From positions 3,968,001-4,032,000 of the forward strand of contig CM065649.1 of NCBI GenBank assembly GCA_033220425.1: a stretch of DNA of 64,000 nucleotides. The letters are read 5' to 3'. The notes under the pieces were generated by a model. The model had not been told where the DNA came from. It did no database searches and was given only the letters and a program-made list of their open reading frames with translations. Source of the stretch: Lepraria neglecta (Eukaryota; Ascomycota; Lecanoromycetes; Lecanorales; Stereocaulaceae). Positions 51,083 to 62,922 of this stretch are shown here, piece by piece. Made by a program: the position numbers and the translations under genes. Each line of letters opens with the position of its first letter. Within the stretch, counting starts at the first letter, position 1.

Positions 51083-53192
51083 TCAACCCCCCGCTTTCGT
51101 ACCAGCGCCCTCCGCAGTGTTCGAGGTTCCTGCTGCAGGATTGGGATAATACCAGCTCGCAATAGCTATTCCAAAGGTTATTACCCTGTCAAACGTGTAG
51201 ATGTCGGGCAACATACCGATGAGAACGTAGATAAGGATACAAAGCGACCCCTCCAAGTAGTTGGATTTCTGGTCTCGGAGGAAATTTCCCACTACAATGA
51301 TGGACATGATGAGTATCACGATATTGAAAACTTCGAAATTCAGGTCCATTGCCTTGTCTAAGCCCCATCCGACGATGACAACGAGTGAGGAGTTGAATAG
51401 TGCGGTTTGGATGGTGGCGCCGAGGATGTGTGCGAGGGCGAAATTCATCTGGTTGTCCCACGCTTCGTCCACTGCAGTCAGGTGTTCTGCCGCTTTTTCG
51501 ACCAACGGGACGAGGATTAGACCCATGAATGCGTCTGGAACGCCGCGCTTTGTGACTATGTAATCGATTTCTTCGACTAGATTTTAAGCAAGGATGTTAG
51601 CAAATTGCGGGTAACATCCCATAAAAACAGCGCACATGTAAAACTCGCGGAGCAGGATATGGTAGAGTTTCATGGGAAACATCACCATAAAACGTCCGAG
51701 CTGTAAAGGTAACGGAGCAGGGAAGTAACAACTTTTCAAGGGAAGCAACCTATGAAGTAGCGCAGTCGCCAAGGTAATAGAGCAGAAATGTGACCAGTTC
51801 AACGGATGCAACCCATGAAAGTCACACGTATGCCAAGGTAGTAGAGCAGCAGTGTGAACAGTATCAAGGGATAATACCCCGTGAAAGTACCACAGTCACG
51901 AAGGTAGCAGAGCAGAAAATGGCAGGTATCAAGGGACATAACCCATGAAAGTAGCACAGTCGTTAAGATAGAGCAAAAATGTGACCAGTATTAAGGGATA
52001 GAACCAATGAAAGTGGTAGAAGTGCAGGGACTTACCCAAGAAGACGGCATGTAGCGACACGCATGTCAGTGCGAGAGCAAGCGCAAAGACGCACTCCGTG
52101 AGCGTCAACTTGGCCTTTTTTAAATCTTCATGCCGGTCACGATCGCGTTCTTCGTCTTTCTCGAGCACCGAGTCGTATAAACCATGGTGTGTGCGCATCT
52201 GGAAATATACATAACTAGGGTAATTAGCCACTGAATGGGAGCAATCAAAGGGTAGGAGTCCGTACATAAAGAACGCAACAAGAAGTATCACCGATGTAAT
52301 TCGGCTAATATTGAGGGTTTTGGACTCAAGAAGGGCGTCATCTATCGATCCGCGAAGCGAGGCGTAGAACGCTGTTGGGATAAGAAGCCCGAAGCCTGCC
52401 ATGAGTAAAAGACCGTGTCCCACTTCACTAATCACTTCGTCGAATTCCTGTTCCTCCCTCAGGAGGCCACCGGCGAAAAAGCAGAACCCGAGACACAGTA
52501 GTAGGTTGGCCAGTATAGAGCCCAGAATCGCTGCCCGGATGACAGGAACGAGGTTATTGTTGACGTCGTTGTGGAGTAAAACCATGAAAAGGACTATTTC
52601 GACGATACCGCCGAGGAAGGTTTCGAGCAGAATGCCTGGACAATGTCAGTACTTTTGGACGATTTGGTGGGTAATAGCCCCAAGCATGGTAGAGTATCAT
52701 GGGTGATAGCCCCATGAATGGTATGGATTCATGGTAGTCTCCCCAGACAACTGCACAAATGGCGGGCTTACCGAACACTTTTGGTAGCTTCCGTGCGAGC
52801 TCTTGCCCAGCGAATCCAACCAAATTTGCGGTAGGCACCATAGCAATGTAGTTGAGTATGAAGTTCCACAAGTGTAGATCCGGCCGCGCGAAATGGATTA
52901 CTATAGCAGCAGGGACAAAAGGCCAGAGAACGTTAACAATCATTGAGATATGACTCGTGGACCGGAAACAGATTCTTATGAAGTGCCATGGGTGTATCCC
53001 CCCCCGACCACTTTCCCCGTCCGGTTTGATACCCCTCGTGACTTTGTGTCCGTTATGGTTGAAGCCCGGCATATGCACATGGAGGGCGGGCTTTTCCCCC
53101 TGCTGCTCGACCGAATTTGACACTCCAATATCCTGCTCTTGCACACCTGTTTGGGTGTTGGCCCCTTGCTTTCTGCGGAATCTTCCTAACAT
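51083..53192 (-). CDS. Vacuolar Ca2+/H+ exchanger (VCX1/CAX family)
   Basis: About 487 aa, four exons: 53192-52772, 52635-52266, 52214-52036, 51576-51083, all in frame. A basic cytosolic N-terminus is followed by CAX motifs: TANLVGFAGQELARKLPKVF-GILLETFLGGIVEIVLFMVL (first alpha repeat, with the intron inside it) and VPVIRAAILGSILANLLLCL. An acidic loop (LEKDEERDRDRHEDLKKAK) comes next, then the second alpha repeat FMGLILVPLVEKAAEHLTAV, QMNFALAHILGATIQTALFN and SSLVVIVGW. It ends in a membrane segment and a short Gly/Thr tail. The intron at 52265-52215 is 51 bp and stop-free, so it is easily mistaken for coding. Introns 1 (136 bp) and 3 (459 bp) are packed with related short repeats. By homology it loads vacuoles with calcium. 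Confidence 0.92.
51716..52020. repeat. Intronic ~64-bp minisatellite
   Basis: Five imperfect units start at 51716, 51771, 51835, 51901 and 51965, each opening AAGGTAAYAGAGCAG-like and containing ATCAAGGGATA-like and ACCCATGAAAGT-like blocks (plus-strand reading). They lie wholly within the long third intron of the Ca2+/H+ exchanger gene. More diverged units may extend to about 51600. Confidence 0.85.
52650..52735. repeat. 32-bp direct repeat in intron 1 of the exchanger gene
   Basis: GGGTAATAGCCCCAAGCATG followed by GTAGAGTATCAT, and directly after it GGGTGATAGCCCCATGAATG followed by GTATGGATTCAT. A third partial copy follows. The blocks resemble the minisatellite in intron 3 of the same gene when compared on the transcript strand. 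Confidence 0.75.
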
Positions 53193-53957
53193 CTTGAGGC
53201 CGAATGTGCGTTTGCGAGGGGTCGGTGAGCTGCGAGTGGAGAGGTGTAGGGGTTATTACCCAAGGTGGTTCGTCGTCTGCGGGGCTGTTACCCAAGGTAA
53301 TTTGTCGTCGATGCTGGTAAGGAGCCCCTCAAATATCAGAAAAGAGGGTAAATAGGCCGGAAAGATTGGCTTTTGAACTCGAAATACTGTACAGAAGGTA
53401 CAGAATGGCAGAAATTTATGGTCTGACCCCTTTCATTTTGCAGGTTTTGGCGGTACTCCACCTCACCGCTGCCGACAACTCGGCCGACAACTCACTCCGC
53501 GCACCCGCCCTTGGCACGTCTTGGCTTCTGCTCCATTGGACGCCATAAAATAAATGGACATTGTCCAGAACAACATCGTCTCACTTGGCTAATCGTGCAG
53601 CGTTGGTTGGGGGGGGGGCAAATACCCAAGCTTTCTTGTTGTACAGGAGGCATTTAACCGTTGATGAAGGTCAGTTATGGGAAGGGTCCCTAAGGCAGGA
53701 GAATGTTAACGGCCTGATGGGCGCTTGGCTTGGCGTCAAAATTGGCGTCCTTCCCCACTCAACCAACTTCATCATTACTTCGGTTATTGGACATGGCAAA
53801 GTATCCCCACATACTCACGGGAATAAGGCTGTACGGTGTACGATATGTAGAGTGAAGATTCTCGTTTTAATAGCGAATTTGTCATTTGTCTACCGTGTAA
53901 TTTTGAACATTACGAACAAATATTGTTACTGTTGAGGTATTCATTATTACATACAAA
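53193..53957. other. Spacer between exchanger and monooxygenase genes, with 32-bp repeat pair
   Basis: About 765 bp between divergent genes. At 53248-53314 two copies of a ~32-bp unit (GGGGTTATTACCCAAGGTGG... and GGGGCTGTTACCCAAGGTAA..., both with TCGTCG) lie 56-122 bp upstream of the exchanger start. A G-run of ten is at 53609-53618. No gene is supported. Confidence 0.6.
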
Positions 53958-56231
53958 ATGATTCAATTGGAGGACTCAAACTGTGATCTCCTCATTGTTG
54001 GGGCAGGTCCCGCAGGCCTTATGGCTGCCACCTGGGCCGCAAGATGCGGACTTCATGCTAGAATTATTGACAAGAGGGGTACGAAGGTCTTCAACGGGCA
54101 AGCTGATGGGCTGCAGTGCAGAAGTCTAGAGATATTTGACAGCTTCAGCTTTGCGGACAGGGTTTGGAAAGAAGCAAACCACATGTGAGAGGCTGACTTG
54201 AGTTTGATCGTTTACTACTAACTCCATCTTGTAGGCTTGAGATATGCCTCTGGGTTGGTGACTTCAAGATCTGCTGAGCAGGGAATGGTCTAACAAGTGC
54301 TTTAGAATCCGGATGAGAGCGGTAGGATTAGGAGGACTGACAGGATTCCCGATACGATTCCAGGCATATCAAGATTCCAGCAGGTTGTCTTGCATCAGGG
54401 ACGTATTGAAAGGTTCTTCCTGGATTCGCTGAACAAGTACTCTAACATCGAAGTTGAGAGAGGCGTCCTCCCAGCAGAGCTTGACATCGACCCTTCAAAA
54501 TCCGAAGACTATGATGCATACCCAATTACCGTCAAACTACAGCACCTGGGAGACGATGAAGCAACGCCATTCCAGCACAGTACGAATGTACCTGATGGAT
54601 TATTTCGGAGCAGTCTCGCAAAAGATGACACTGACGACCTGATTCGCAAAAGCAAAGGGAAAGAGGGCACCACTGAGACCGTTCGAGCGAAGTACATGAT
54701 CGGCTGCGATGGAGCTCATAGTTGGACCCGTCGGCAGCTTGGATTCCACATGGAGGGCGAGCAGACTGACTTTATATGGGGTGTGCTTGACATCGTTCCG
54801 ATCACCAATTTCCCTGACGTCCGCATGCGATGTGCAATCCACAGTGCAGAATCAGGAAGTGTCATGGTCATTCCTCGAGAGAACAAGCTCGTTCGACTTT
54901 ATATCCAACTCACTGAGGTCAGCAGTGCCGGACAGCAGGTCGATCGCTCGACCATCACTCCTGAGATCATCTTGAAAGCTGCTCAGAAGATCATGTCCCC
55001 TTACAAGCTGAGCTACGACTACTGTGATTGGTGGACGGCTTACCAGATCGGCCAGAGGGTCGGCAACAAATTCAGCTGCGACGATCGTGTCTTTCTTGCT
55101 GGCGATGCAGTTCACACGCACTCGCCAAAAGCTGGACAAGGCATGAATGTCTCGATGCAGGATGCGTACAACCTTGGCTGGAAGATTGGCTTGGTGGTCA
55201 ACGGCATCGCCAAACGGTCTATTCTGAAGACATACCAGTCCGAGCGCAGACGCGTCGCACAAGATCTAATTGCATTTGACTATCGCTTCTCTCGACTCTT
55301 CTCCGGCAGGCCTGCCAAAGACGCAGCCGATGAAGCCGGCATCTCCATGTCTGAGTTCAAGGACGCCTTCGAGAAGGGGAACATGTTCGCCTCTGGGCTG
55401 GCTGTAGATTACGGTGCAAGCGTGCTCGTAGCCAAAGCTGGAGACTCGGCTGATGAAGGTGACGGCACAGATGTCGGACCTCAAACCAATGGCCATACCA
55501 ATGGCATTGGCAAGGCCGTTGGCAAGCAGGAACTGGCTAGCAACATCAAGATGGGAATGCGATTTCCTAGCTTCCAAGTTCTCAATCAGGCCGATGCTCG
55601 GCCCTGGCAATTCGCAGAGTTCCTAAAGAGTGACGGGCGCTTCAGGGTCATTCTATTTGCTGGTAACCTCAAGAATACGCAGCAATTTGAACGCGTGCAA
55701 GCCTTCGGCGAGCAGCTTGCTAAGCCCGACTCCTTCATCCACCGACACACGCCACCTACGAAGCGGATTGACTCTATAATCGAGATCTTCATGATCCATT
55801 CTGCGCCTCGGCGGGAGGTGGAGTTCCTTGACTTGCATGAGATATATCATCCTTTCGATGAGAAAGAGGGTAAGCACCTGCTGAGACTCTAACTTCCCCT
55901 TGCTTTTTGTCGCGTTCAAGTCTCTTCTTCGAGGCGCATGGTCCCTCCGACTCTTATTCGATGCTTACATTTCTTGTAATCCTTACGTGTTATCTTTCAT
56001 TAAGTACGCTGACCCCAAAACCTCTTAGGCTGGGATTACAACAAAGTCTTCGTCGACGACCTCTCCTACCACGAAGGTCACGGAGAAGCCTACAAGAACT
56101 ACGGCGTCGACAAAGAACGAGGGTGCGTGGTGATTGCGAGGCCTGATCAGTATGTTGGCTGGATTGGTGAGCTGGAGGATGTGCGGCATATGGATCGCTA
56201 CTTTTCGGAAATTCTACTTCCGCAGGCTTGA
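53958..56231 (+). CDS. Phenol 2-monooxygenase-type FAD hydroxylase
   Basis: About 670 aa, four exons: 53958-54184, 54235-54253, 54306-55869, 56029-56231. Exon 2 has only 19 bases (LEICLW). The Rossmann FAD motif is DLLIVGAGPAGLMAATWAAR (residues 10-29). The aromatic-hydroxylase DG motif YMIGCDGAHSWTRRQLG and the second FAD motif VFLAGDAVHTHSPKAGQGMN follow. From about residue 450 comes a thioredoxin-like phenol-hydroxylase dimerisation domain (FPSFQVLNQADARPW, GRFRVILFAGNL), ending VRHMDRYFSEILLPQA. It hydroxylates phenolic compounds with NADPH and O2; the exact substrate (phenol, hydroxybenzoate, other) is open. The GTTGGT donor of intron 2 is weak but the join is right. No pathway neighbours are beside it. 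Confidence 0.9.
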
Positions 56232-56705
56232 GTTCCTACAGCTGTTTGACGTGAATGAGTTTGTTATTTTTTCTGGGTATACATAATTCGTTATGATTGG
56301 ATAGGGAGAAGTTATGTGACTGAAACGTGCGATTTCTTTGTTGGAGGAACCGTTTCCTTGGCAAGATACTCCACATCCAGGCATCATGCTTCATACAGTC
56401 ACCCACAGCTACGATGATGGTAGTTGAAAGCAGCGAGGCCTTTAGAAGCTGTCACCCCCACCTGAAAATGCCCATAATAGATGCAGCAAGCCTAGTAGTC
56501 CAGAACAGATGAATATTTATTAAGAGACGTCTAGCATCTATCTGTACCTAGCTTGGCCGAACCATCAAATGCTATCTATCCAGAGCACTTTATTAAGCAT
56601 CAAAGCACATACAGGTATCGTACAGTCATGTCGCCGTAGAGGAAGGTATGGATTGTTGAGAATGCCATGCCGTAGATGCCGTAGTCCCAATACCTAGAAC
56701 CATTA
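56232..56705. terminator. Shared 3' region of convergent genes
   Basis: About 470 bp between the 3' ends of the monooxygenase (+) and CYS4 (-). It should contain both polyadenylation regions. No gene or repeat is visible. Confidence 0.4.
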
Positions 56706-58449
56706 TCACTCATGACTATTCATCTTCCCCTCCCTAACCAACCACCCCAATAAATCCACCTTCGTCACCACGGCTACCGGCTTCATCCAATCCTCCTCTT
56801 TTTCAGTGACAACAGCAGCACTGTTCCATTCAAAGAATCTCGACAAGGCCCTCAATGGCGTATCGAGTGTGATTTCCACGAATTTCCGCTTTTGGGGAAC
56901 ACCTTGGCTGTCTGCTTCTCCATTCGTTTTTGCGCCTGAATGAGAATGACTGTGACTCTGATTCTTGTTCTCTTTCCCGGGTAGCGGCGCGTGAGGAATA
57001 TCCCCAATATCCTGCGGATTCGTAACGACCTCGCTGATCTTGCTAAAACTAAACATCACATTCTCAACAGGACTACTACCAGTAGCGCGCCCGTGACTTA
57101 TCCTGCTGAGCAAATTGCCCAGCGTTACGAGCCCAACTAGGCGTTTCTTGCCTGAGGAGGCGAGAACAGGGAGTTGGTCGAAGCCCTTTTCGCGCATGGT
57201 CTCGATGGCGTCGGCGCAGGGCGTCGTGGTTGTGACGGTGGTGATTGGTTTGAGACGCAGGGTGCGGATTGTGGCGTCTTTGAAAGGGGATTTGTCTTTT
57301 GAGGTTGACATTGAGGGGCGGCGTTTGTGGGTGGGGAGGGTGGGTGAGGGGGGTGAGGTTGTGGGTGGTGTGGGGGGAAGGAGATCGTTGGCTGCGAGCC
57401 AGTCATCGTCGATGAACTGGGTGTGGTTAATATCGAGATGAAAGGTTGTTTTCTGGAGGAAGGAGGGGGATGTTTACCTTGCTGAGGTAGCTCCGTACGC
57501 TGTCCGGTAGTAATACGACTACTACGTCGCCTTTACCCAGTCCTAGCTCTTTGACGCTCTTCACCATAGCAGCCATAGCACTTCCACTGCTTCCACCCAC
57601 GAGGAGCCCCTCCTCAGCAATCAGTCGTCTAGCATATGCGAAGGCTTCCCGGTCGTCGGTCTTGTACCATGTATCCACAATTTCCTGCTCCAGCACATCC
57701 GGCACAAAATCATAGCCTATGCCTTCAACCTTATACGACTCATTGGCGTACTTCGTATTCAGTGTCTCCGGCAGGGCCAGTATTGATCCGTACGGATCTG
57801 CGCCAATGATCTTAATATCTGGATTATGTTTCCGCAACCCCTTCGCCAAGCCAGTTATCGTTCCACCGGTCCCAACGCCCGCCACCATCGCTGTAATCTT
57901 TCCTTCTGTCTGCTCCCATATTTCTTCCGCGGTGCCGTACTCATGCGCAAGTGGGTTGTCCTGATTGCCGTATTGGTCTAGTATGTGAGCATTCGGAATC
58001 TCTTTCTGTAATCTCTTCGCGACCCCAATGTGTGATTCTGGAGAGTCGAAGGCGGCTTGTGTTGGGGTGCGGATGATTGTGGCGTTTAGAGAGCGTAGCA
58101 CAGCGACCTTTTCGGGTGACATCTTTTCGGGGAGGGTGATGATTGTTTTGTAGCCTTTCACTGCTGCAACCAGGGCAAGGCCAATACCCGTGTTCCCACT
58201 CGTAGGCTCGATCAATGTGTCGCCGGGCTTTATCCTGCCCTTTCGCTCTGCTTCTTCGATCATGCGCAGGGCTATTCGGTCTTTGACACTTCCTCCTGCG
58301 TTGAAGAATTCCAGCTTTGCGTATACTGTGGCTTCTATTCCGAGACTCTGAGGTATTTGGTTGAGCTTGACCATGGGCGTGTTCCCGATCTGTTGCGTTA
58401 TGATATCCATTACCACGGGCGGTAGCTTGGGTTTCGTGAGGGTCGACAT
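56706..58449 (-). CDS. CYS4: Cystathionine beta-synthase
   Basis: About 560 aa, exons 58449-57478 and 57416-56706, joined in frame over a 61-bp intron. The catalytic PLP domain shows [31 protein letters not shown] with the PLP lysine, [39 protein letters not shown], the phosphate-binding [18 protein letters not shown], and [15 protein letters not shown]. The intron follows SYLSK, and exon 2 starts [15 protein letters not shown]. The C-terminus is a regulatory CBS pair ([20 protein letters not shown] and [20 protein letters not shown]) split by a His/Ser/Asn-rich insert ([14 protein letters not shown]). It condenses serine and homocysteine in transsulfuration in the cytosol. There is no N-terminal heme region, as in yeast. 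Confidence 0.95.
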
Positions 58450-59121
58450 GGTGGGTAATTGTCAGGGAGAAGGGCGTCTGCCCAGGGGTGTGTGCCTTTG
58501 CTGATGCCGATGTTGCTGATGTTATTACGATTCAAAGAGTGCGAGTACGGTGTCGTCTTTAGGTCTTTGCTCCAGCGAAGTCCAGAACAGTAAGATGTCC
58601 AGCTCAGCTAGAGCTTTGGCACGACTGCAACAAGGTACGTATGCTTTGCTGGTTATCGTAGACGTAACCTTAGGCTTTTCGTGGAAGAAGGGTTGCCAAA
58701 GGGGGAATATCTCGAGTCGGCTCCTTCAGTGAGTCCAGATTCCTCGATTGGTGGCCTTGAATGCGCAACGACAACGTCGATTTCTAGCTAAAAGACCGGG
58801 TACCTTCCTTACCGTTGTGTAATACGAGCGAATTCCGACGTCTAAAGGGAGAGTTTTGGGAGCCGACGCCAGCCGCCGATAAGACGATAAGGCGATTAGG
58901 GCTAATTAGGGCTATCATTGAGCTTCTTAGCCTCCTTGGCCTCCACATGGAGTCACAGAGGTTGAAGTGCATTGCGATTAATTCCAGAGTGTATGCTTTT
59001 TGAGCGTAGCATTTGAGAGAGCTGTAACCCTGGAAGAAGGTCCAATATGGGTCGTTTTTTATAATAAGTCTAACCATATGAACACACTTCAATGTCAACA
59101 TCCACGCTCATGGGTCTTCGT
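58450..59121. other. Spacer upstream of CYS4 with an unidentified ORF fragment
   Basis: On the plus strand 58815-59003 reads EFRRLKGEFWEPTPAADKTI, then RRLGLIRAIIELLSLLGLHM and SRVYAF, with further protein-like pieces (HLREL, PWKKVQYGSFF) after in-frame stops to about 59070. It looks like a decayed gene fragment, but I cannot name the family. The rest includes the CYS4 promoter. Confidence 0.3.
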
Positions 59122-60996
59122 CTAGAGGCCAGCCAAGCTCCCAACCGCCTTCGCCACAATAGGTACACTCGTCAACGCAACCATCACCGTCCCAAAAAGG
59201 CTCATACTCAGACTGCTCAACGCTGCCGCTCTCGGATCACTAACCAACAGCAACGCCGTAGCAATCGCGCTACTATTCCCACCAAGTGTAACACCTCGAG
59301 TCACATAGTCATCATCAGGAATCCTCAGCCACTTGAGTAACGCAGGCCCAATCAGCACGCCCATTACACCACTCATGATGCACAGCACAGCTACAAGCTG
59401 TAAATCCCCACCCAAATTTTGCGTAGCGGGTGTTGCGAGCGCGAGGGTTAAAGAGCGAGACGCGAATGAGAGACTCCTTGCAGGGGTGATACCGAGAGCG
59501 TGGCAGAGAGCTGGGTAGCCGAAGAGAGAGGCTGTTGCTATTAGTATGTTTGGTAGGATGATAGATGGGAAGTGTCGTTTTAATTCGTTCCGGTATTGGA
59601 ACATTGGTAGTGCGAGCGCAACGATTGAGACGTCGAGGACGGAGCTGAAGACGTCACCTGCGCCTGGTGGTGGGAGATCGGGGCCCTGGCCGTTGAAGAG
59701 CTGGATGTAGCGGGTTTTGGTTGAGTAAGATTCTAGGGTCTTTTGGAGCGTGGAGTGGTTTGATAGAGCTAGGATCCAGATTCCTAGGATTGTGATTGAA
59801 GAGGAGATGAGGACAGGGTGGAGGAACTGCTTGTATCTGGGCGGGAGCGAGATGGCGAGGAAATAAGTGAGGATGGAGAGGGTTAAGTGCGCAGGCATGG
59901 TGTAATTCAGGGCGTAGTAGATTGGAAGACCGATGAAGAGGAAGAGGATGGTGTAGATAAGTGTGTCGAGGTGGATATTGGCCAAAGCAGCGCATCTCTG
60001 AGAGCGAGTTGGAGGTCGAGGGTCTTGTCGTGGTATTGGTGGTGATGGTTGGGATGGTTGGGATGTGGTTGGAGGTTCCGATTGTGGTGGGCCGCCAGTG
60101 CCACGGACCTGAGAAGGGTCCTGCGCTCGGGAGGGAAGCATGATGTCCTGGTCTTGCGCACTGAGGGGATCATCTGTTGCTAAGTCGGTGATTGATGACG
60201 CCTCGGATGTTGGAGGGTTTCTGGAGGACTCAGTAAGAGGGATGTCGTCGTCTTCGGCGCCCATCTCCTCTGCTCGCTCGATGACGGCCCTTTTAGAGCT
60301 GCCTAGAAGTAGCTGTAGTCCGCGAGTAAAGTATGCGGTTGTTGCCAATATTATTACGAAGCCTATCACTGGAGAGAGCGTTAGGAGAATGTAAATGATC
60401 GATGACAGTTATAAATCTTACGGAAAACGGTAATGATCTTGCCTACTTCGACACCGCTGACAGGCTTACTGAGAGGTAACAGGACTTGACGGTATCAGTT
60501 CGAGGTCTGTAAAGACTCTTTTGGAACCGGCCTTTGAAAAGTAAGAAGAATAAGCAATGAAGCACTGACCGAATGAAGGTGTAAAGAACACGTTGATATA
60601 ATGAAGAGCAAACCCAGCCTGATAGATCATGAGTCCAATGTCCCAACTCTTAGGGTGCAGGTGGCTCACTGGGATATCAATGATCTGGACGATCTTCTTT
60701 GTCTTCTGACTACCAAGGGTAGTCTCACACAAGATCAGGGCAAAGAAAAGTACGATCAGTAACGCAACAGATGCAGGAAAAGAGACAGAGCTCAGGCCAA
60801 TAAGACTATCAACGCCCCAGCAAGCCAATAGCACACATAAAATGCCAACCGGGACGTATACCCAGGCTATGAGTTCCCGACGCCATGCCAGTTGCCAAAC
60901 CTACCTACGTCAACAGGGTTTCGGTCGAATGGACATGAGACATACCAGAAGCGACGCTTGCAAAGCATCTTGCAACAATGTCCAGTCCCTAGCCAT
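59122..60996 (-). CDS. LrgB-domain membrane protein (fungal LrgA/LrgB-like, PLGG1-related)
   Basis: About 563 aa, four exons: 60996-60946, 60900-60570, 60484-60422, 60368-59122, all in frame. It starts MARDWTLLQDALQASLLVWQ and has several N-terminal membrane helices (VPVGILCVLLACWGVDSLIG; VALLIVLFFALILC). A disordered Pro/Ser/Gln-rich loop follows (residues about 190-280). The C-terminal LrgB part has more helices and motifs such as FRNELKRHFPS-like, GITPARSLSFASRSLTLALA, GVMGVLIGPALLKWLRI and RGVTLGGNSSAIATALLL. In plants the fused LrgA/LrgB protein PLGG1 moves glycolate/glycerate; in fungi the role is not established. Localisation is not shown by the sequence. Confidence 0.82.
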
Positions 60997-61423
60997 GCTG
61001 CAACTATGAAAATGATCTTGCAATGGCTACGAGCTTGATAAAGATGAATGCAAAACTTGAGAACGGTTAGTTGTTAGTGGGGAGCCGTTATCTGCCGAGG
61101 GCGTGTGACATTCAGCCCTATCAAACTCAAAGAGGCTTGTAAATTTTCAGAGGCCGTATGAAAATGGATAAGTATCATCATAGATTAAGGATTCAAGACC
61201 TTTGAAACCGAACGCAACGATCAGAGGGTCCTGAAGAATCCGCTACAATCGTGAAGCGGTTCCAAGTGACATGTCAAGTACTCAAAGTGACGGCGTCTCA
61301 AATATCGATTTTGTAATATATCGGAGGCATCGGAATTCATTAGAGCGGACAGGCGACGGTTAGCACATCGTCGCGTCAGCTGTCTGAAGGTCTGTGGTTT
61401 TCGTTTTCTCCGCGCGCCCTCCA
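60997..61423. other. Spacer between LrgB gene and unknown gene
   Basis: About 430 bp holding the LrgB promoter and the 3' end of the next minus-strand gene. No further feature recognised. Confidence 0.4.
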
Positions 61424-62133
61424 TCAACCGGATTTGTCGACCCGTCTTTTGACATAGACTTTCCCATCCTCCAAACGCTCGCCCATGATGTGCTCCTCGA
61501 GGTCCCAGAGCCTGTCTTCAATATCCTGGACTGTCTTGTCCATAGTATGAAGTTTCCTGGTTGTCTAGATGAGTCCTGCGATTTCCCCTGAAGTTTATGT
61601 GCAAGAACTCACATCAAAACATTGGTAGTATCACACGCGATCCTTTGAGTCTGAATTCGATTGACTTGGTCTGCTATCGATATGACATCGGATTTACTCC
61701 TCATCCACCTCCACCTCCGCCGGAGTGTCATTGGTGCATAGTCGGGTTCATAATCTTCTTCGGATTTCTCGATGTCAATGTCCTTTTCGCGCCTTTCGGG
61801 TGTCTCATCCAAGAAATGCTCTTCTAATCGGTTGAATGAGCGGTGGATCCGTTTCACGGACGCGTTTAGAACTCTCAGGGGGCCAACGTCCTCATGATAT
61901 TTCTTGACAGATCTGCTCCTCGACCGCGTTCGACGTAACGCGGACTTGAAGTACGTTCTTTCGTTGTGGATTTCCAGCCTCAAATTGTCCATGTAGGCTC
62001 TCATCTCTTTGGGGGCAGACCACAACGTCAAGATCGTCTCCCAGAAAACCCTCACGAATGTGAAAAATGTGAATGCGAAACTTGTAAAGCCAACAATCGA
62101 GGATGCATAAGATATGGGGGCTAGTGTTGCCAT
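61424..62133 (-). CDS. Unknown fungal protein with N-terminal membrane segment
   Basis: About 217 aa, exons 62133-61613 and 61556-61424 (56-bp intron, in-frame join TTNVLMKLHTMDKTV). It starts MATLAPISYASSIVGFTSFA, then FTFFTFVRVFWETILTLWSA, a hydrophobic segment that probably inserts in or lies on the membrane. Next are PKEMRAYMDNLRLEIHNERT, YFKSALRRTRSRSRSVKKYH and further charged helices (VKRIHRSFNRLEEHF). The tail reads VQDIEDRLWDLEEHIMGERL. The first 60 residues recall a recurrent ascomycete type of unknown function. It looks intact. The gene may code for a membrane-tethered coiled-coil protein. Confidence 0.6.
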
Positions 62134-62922
62134 TACACTCTGAAGAGAAGTAGCACGGGGTAAACAAATCCGAAATCTAAAAATATCTCTCCGAGTCCTG
62201 CTTGCTTAATGACATTGCTAGAGTGAGTATACAATAAAGAGCTTACAACTCTTGAGGGACCATAGGCTTTCTATAAGACTAGAAGGAAAGCTGAGAAAGA
62301 TCACACGGACATAGAGAAGCTCGTGGGCAGATAAACATTGTCAAATGACAGGATCACCGCGGAAGCGCGAAAACGGTGAGGTCACGGTGGTCATACCAAT
62401 GACTATATCGACACAAAAACTATATGTGGACACCTCACCAACCACCTGTCTTTCTTCAACATTTGCTCGAAAAGTCTCGATCAAAGTTTGAAGCAAGATC
62501 CTCATGGAGACAATTCTATTGTCGTGAAAGAAATTGGGCTTGCTTCTTCGATCATTGTAACTTTGTTTGGCGAAGGAATGAAATGTAATTAGTGGCCAGA
62601 AACCAAGGATTTTCTGGACTAATTGATGGCTCCCAGCTCGCATCTTCAATGGATGGCATGTTTCAGCTAATGTCCGGTATAGTTGGCAATGGCATCGAGG
62701 CAGAGAAAGCTAAGAAATCATGGTAGTGATTGGGGGGGAGATGCTTGGCGAGCGGTAAACGCGAGCATTGATGAAGTGAAGATGAAAGCGCTTAAGGTAG
62801 GAAAATAAACACAGGACAAATCGTACCTGCCACTCATGGAACTTTTACGCTAGCATAATTGCCCGCCTACAGTTATTTCCAGCAAGGCCACACTTGTAGC
62901 AAGCAACCTCTTTAAAGCAAGC
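62134..62922. other. Gene-free stretch before the edge gene
   Basis: About 790 bp between divergent genes. The longest open frame (62341-62649, minus) shows no family or domain features, and I do not call it. Confidence 0.4.

Noticed and set aside
51584-51811. Open frame within the exchanger's long intron as a separate gene
   Set aside because: It is a read-through of the ~64-bp minisatellite; the period is not a multiple of three, so frames alternate between units.
53958-58449. Phenol hydroxylase and cystathionine beta-synthase as part of a catabolic or secondary-metabolite cluster
   Set aside because: Neighbours are primary-metabolism and transport genes; no ring-cleavage enzyme, PKS, NRPS or pathway regulator is nearby.
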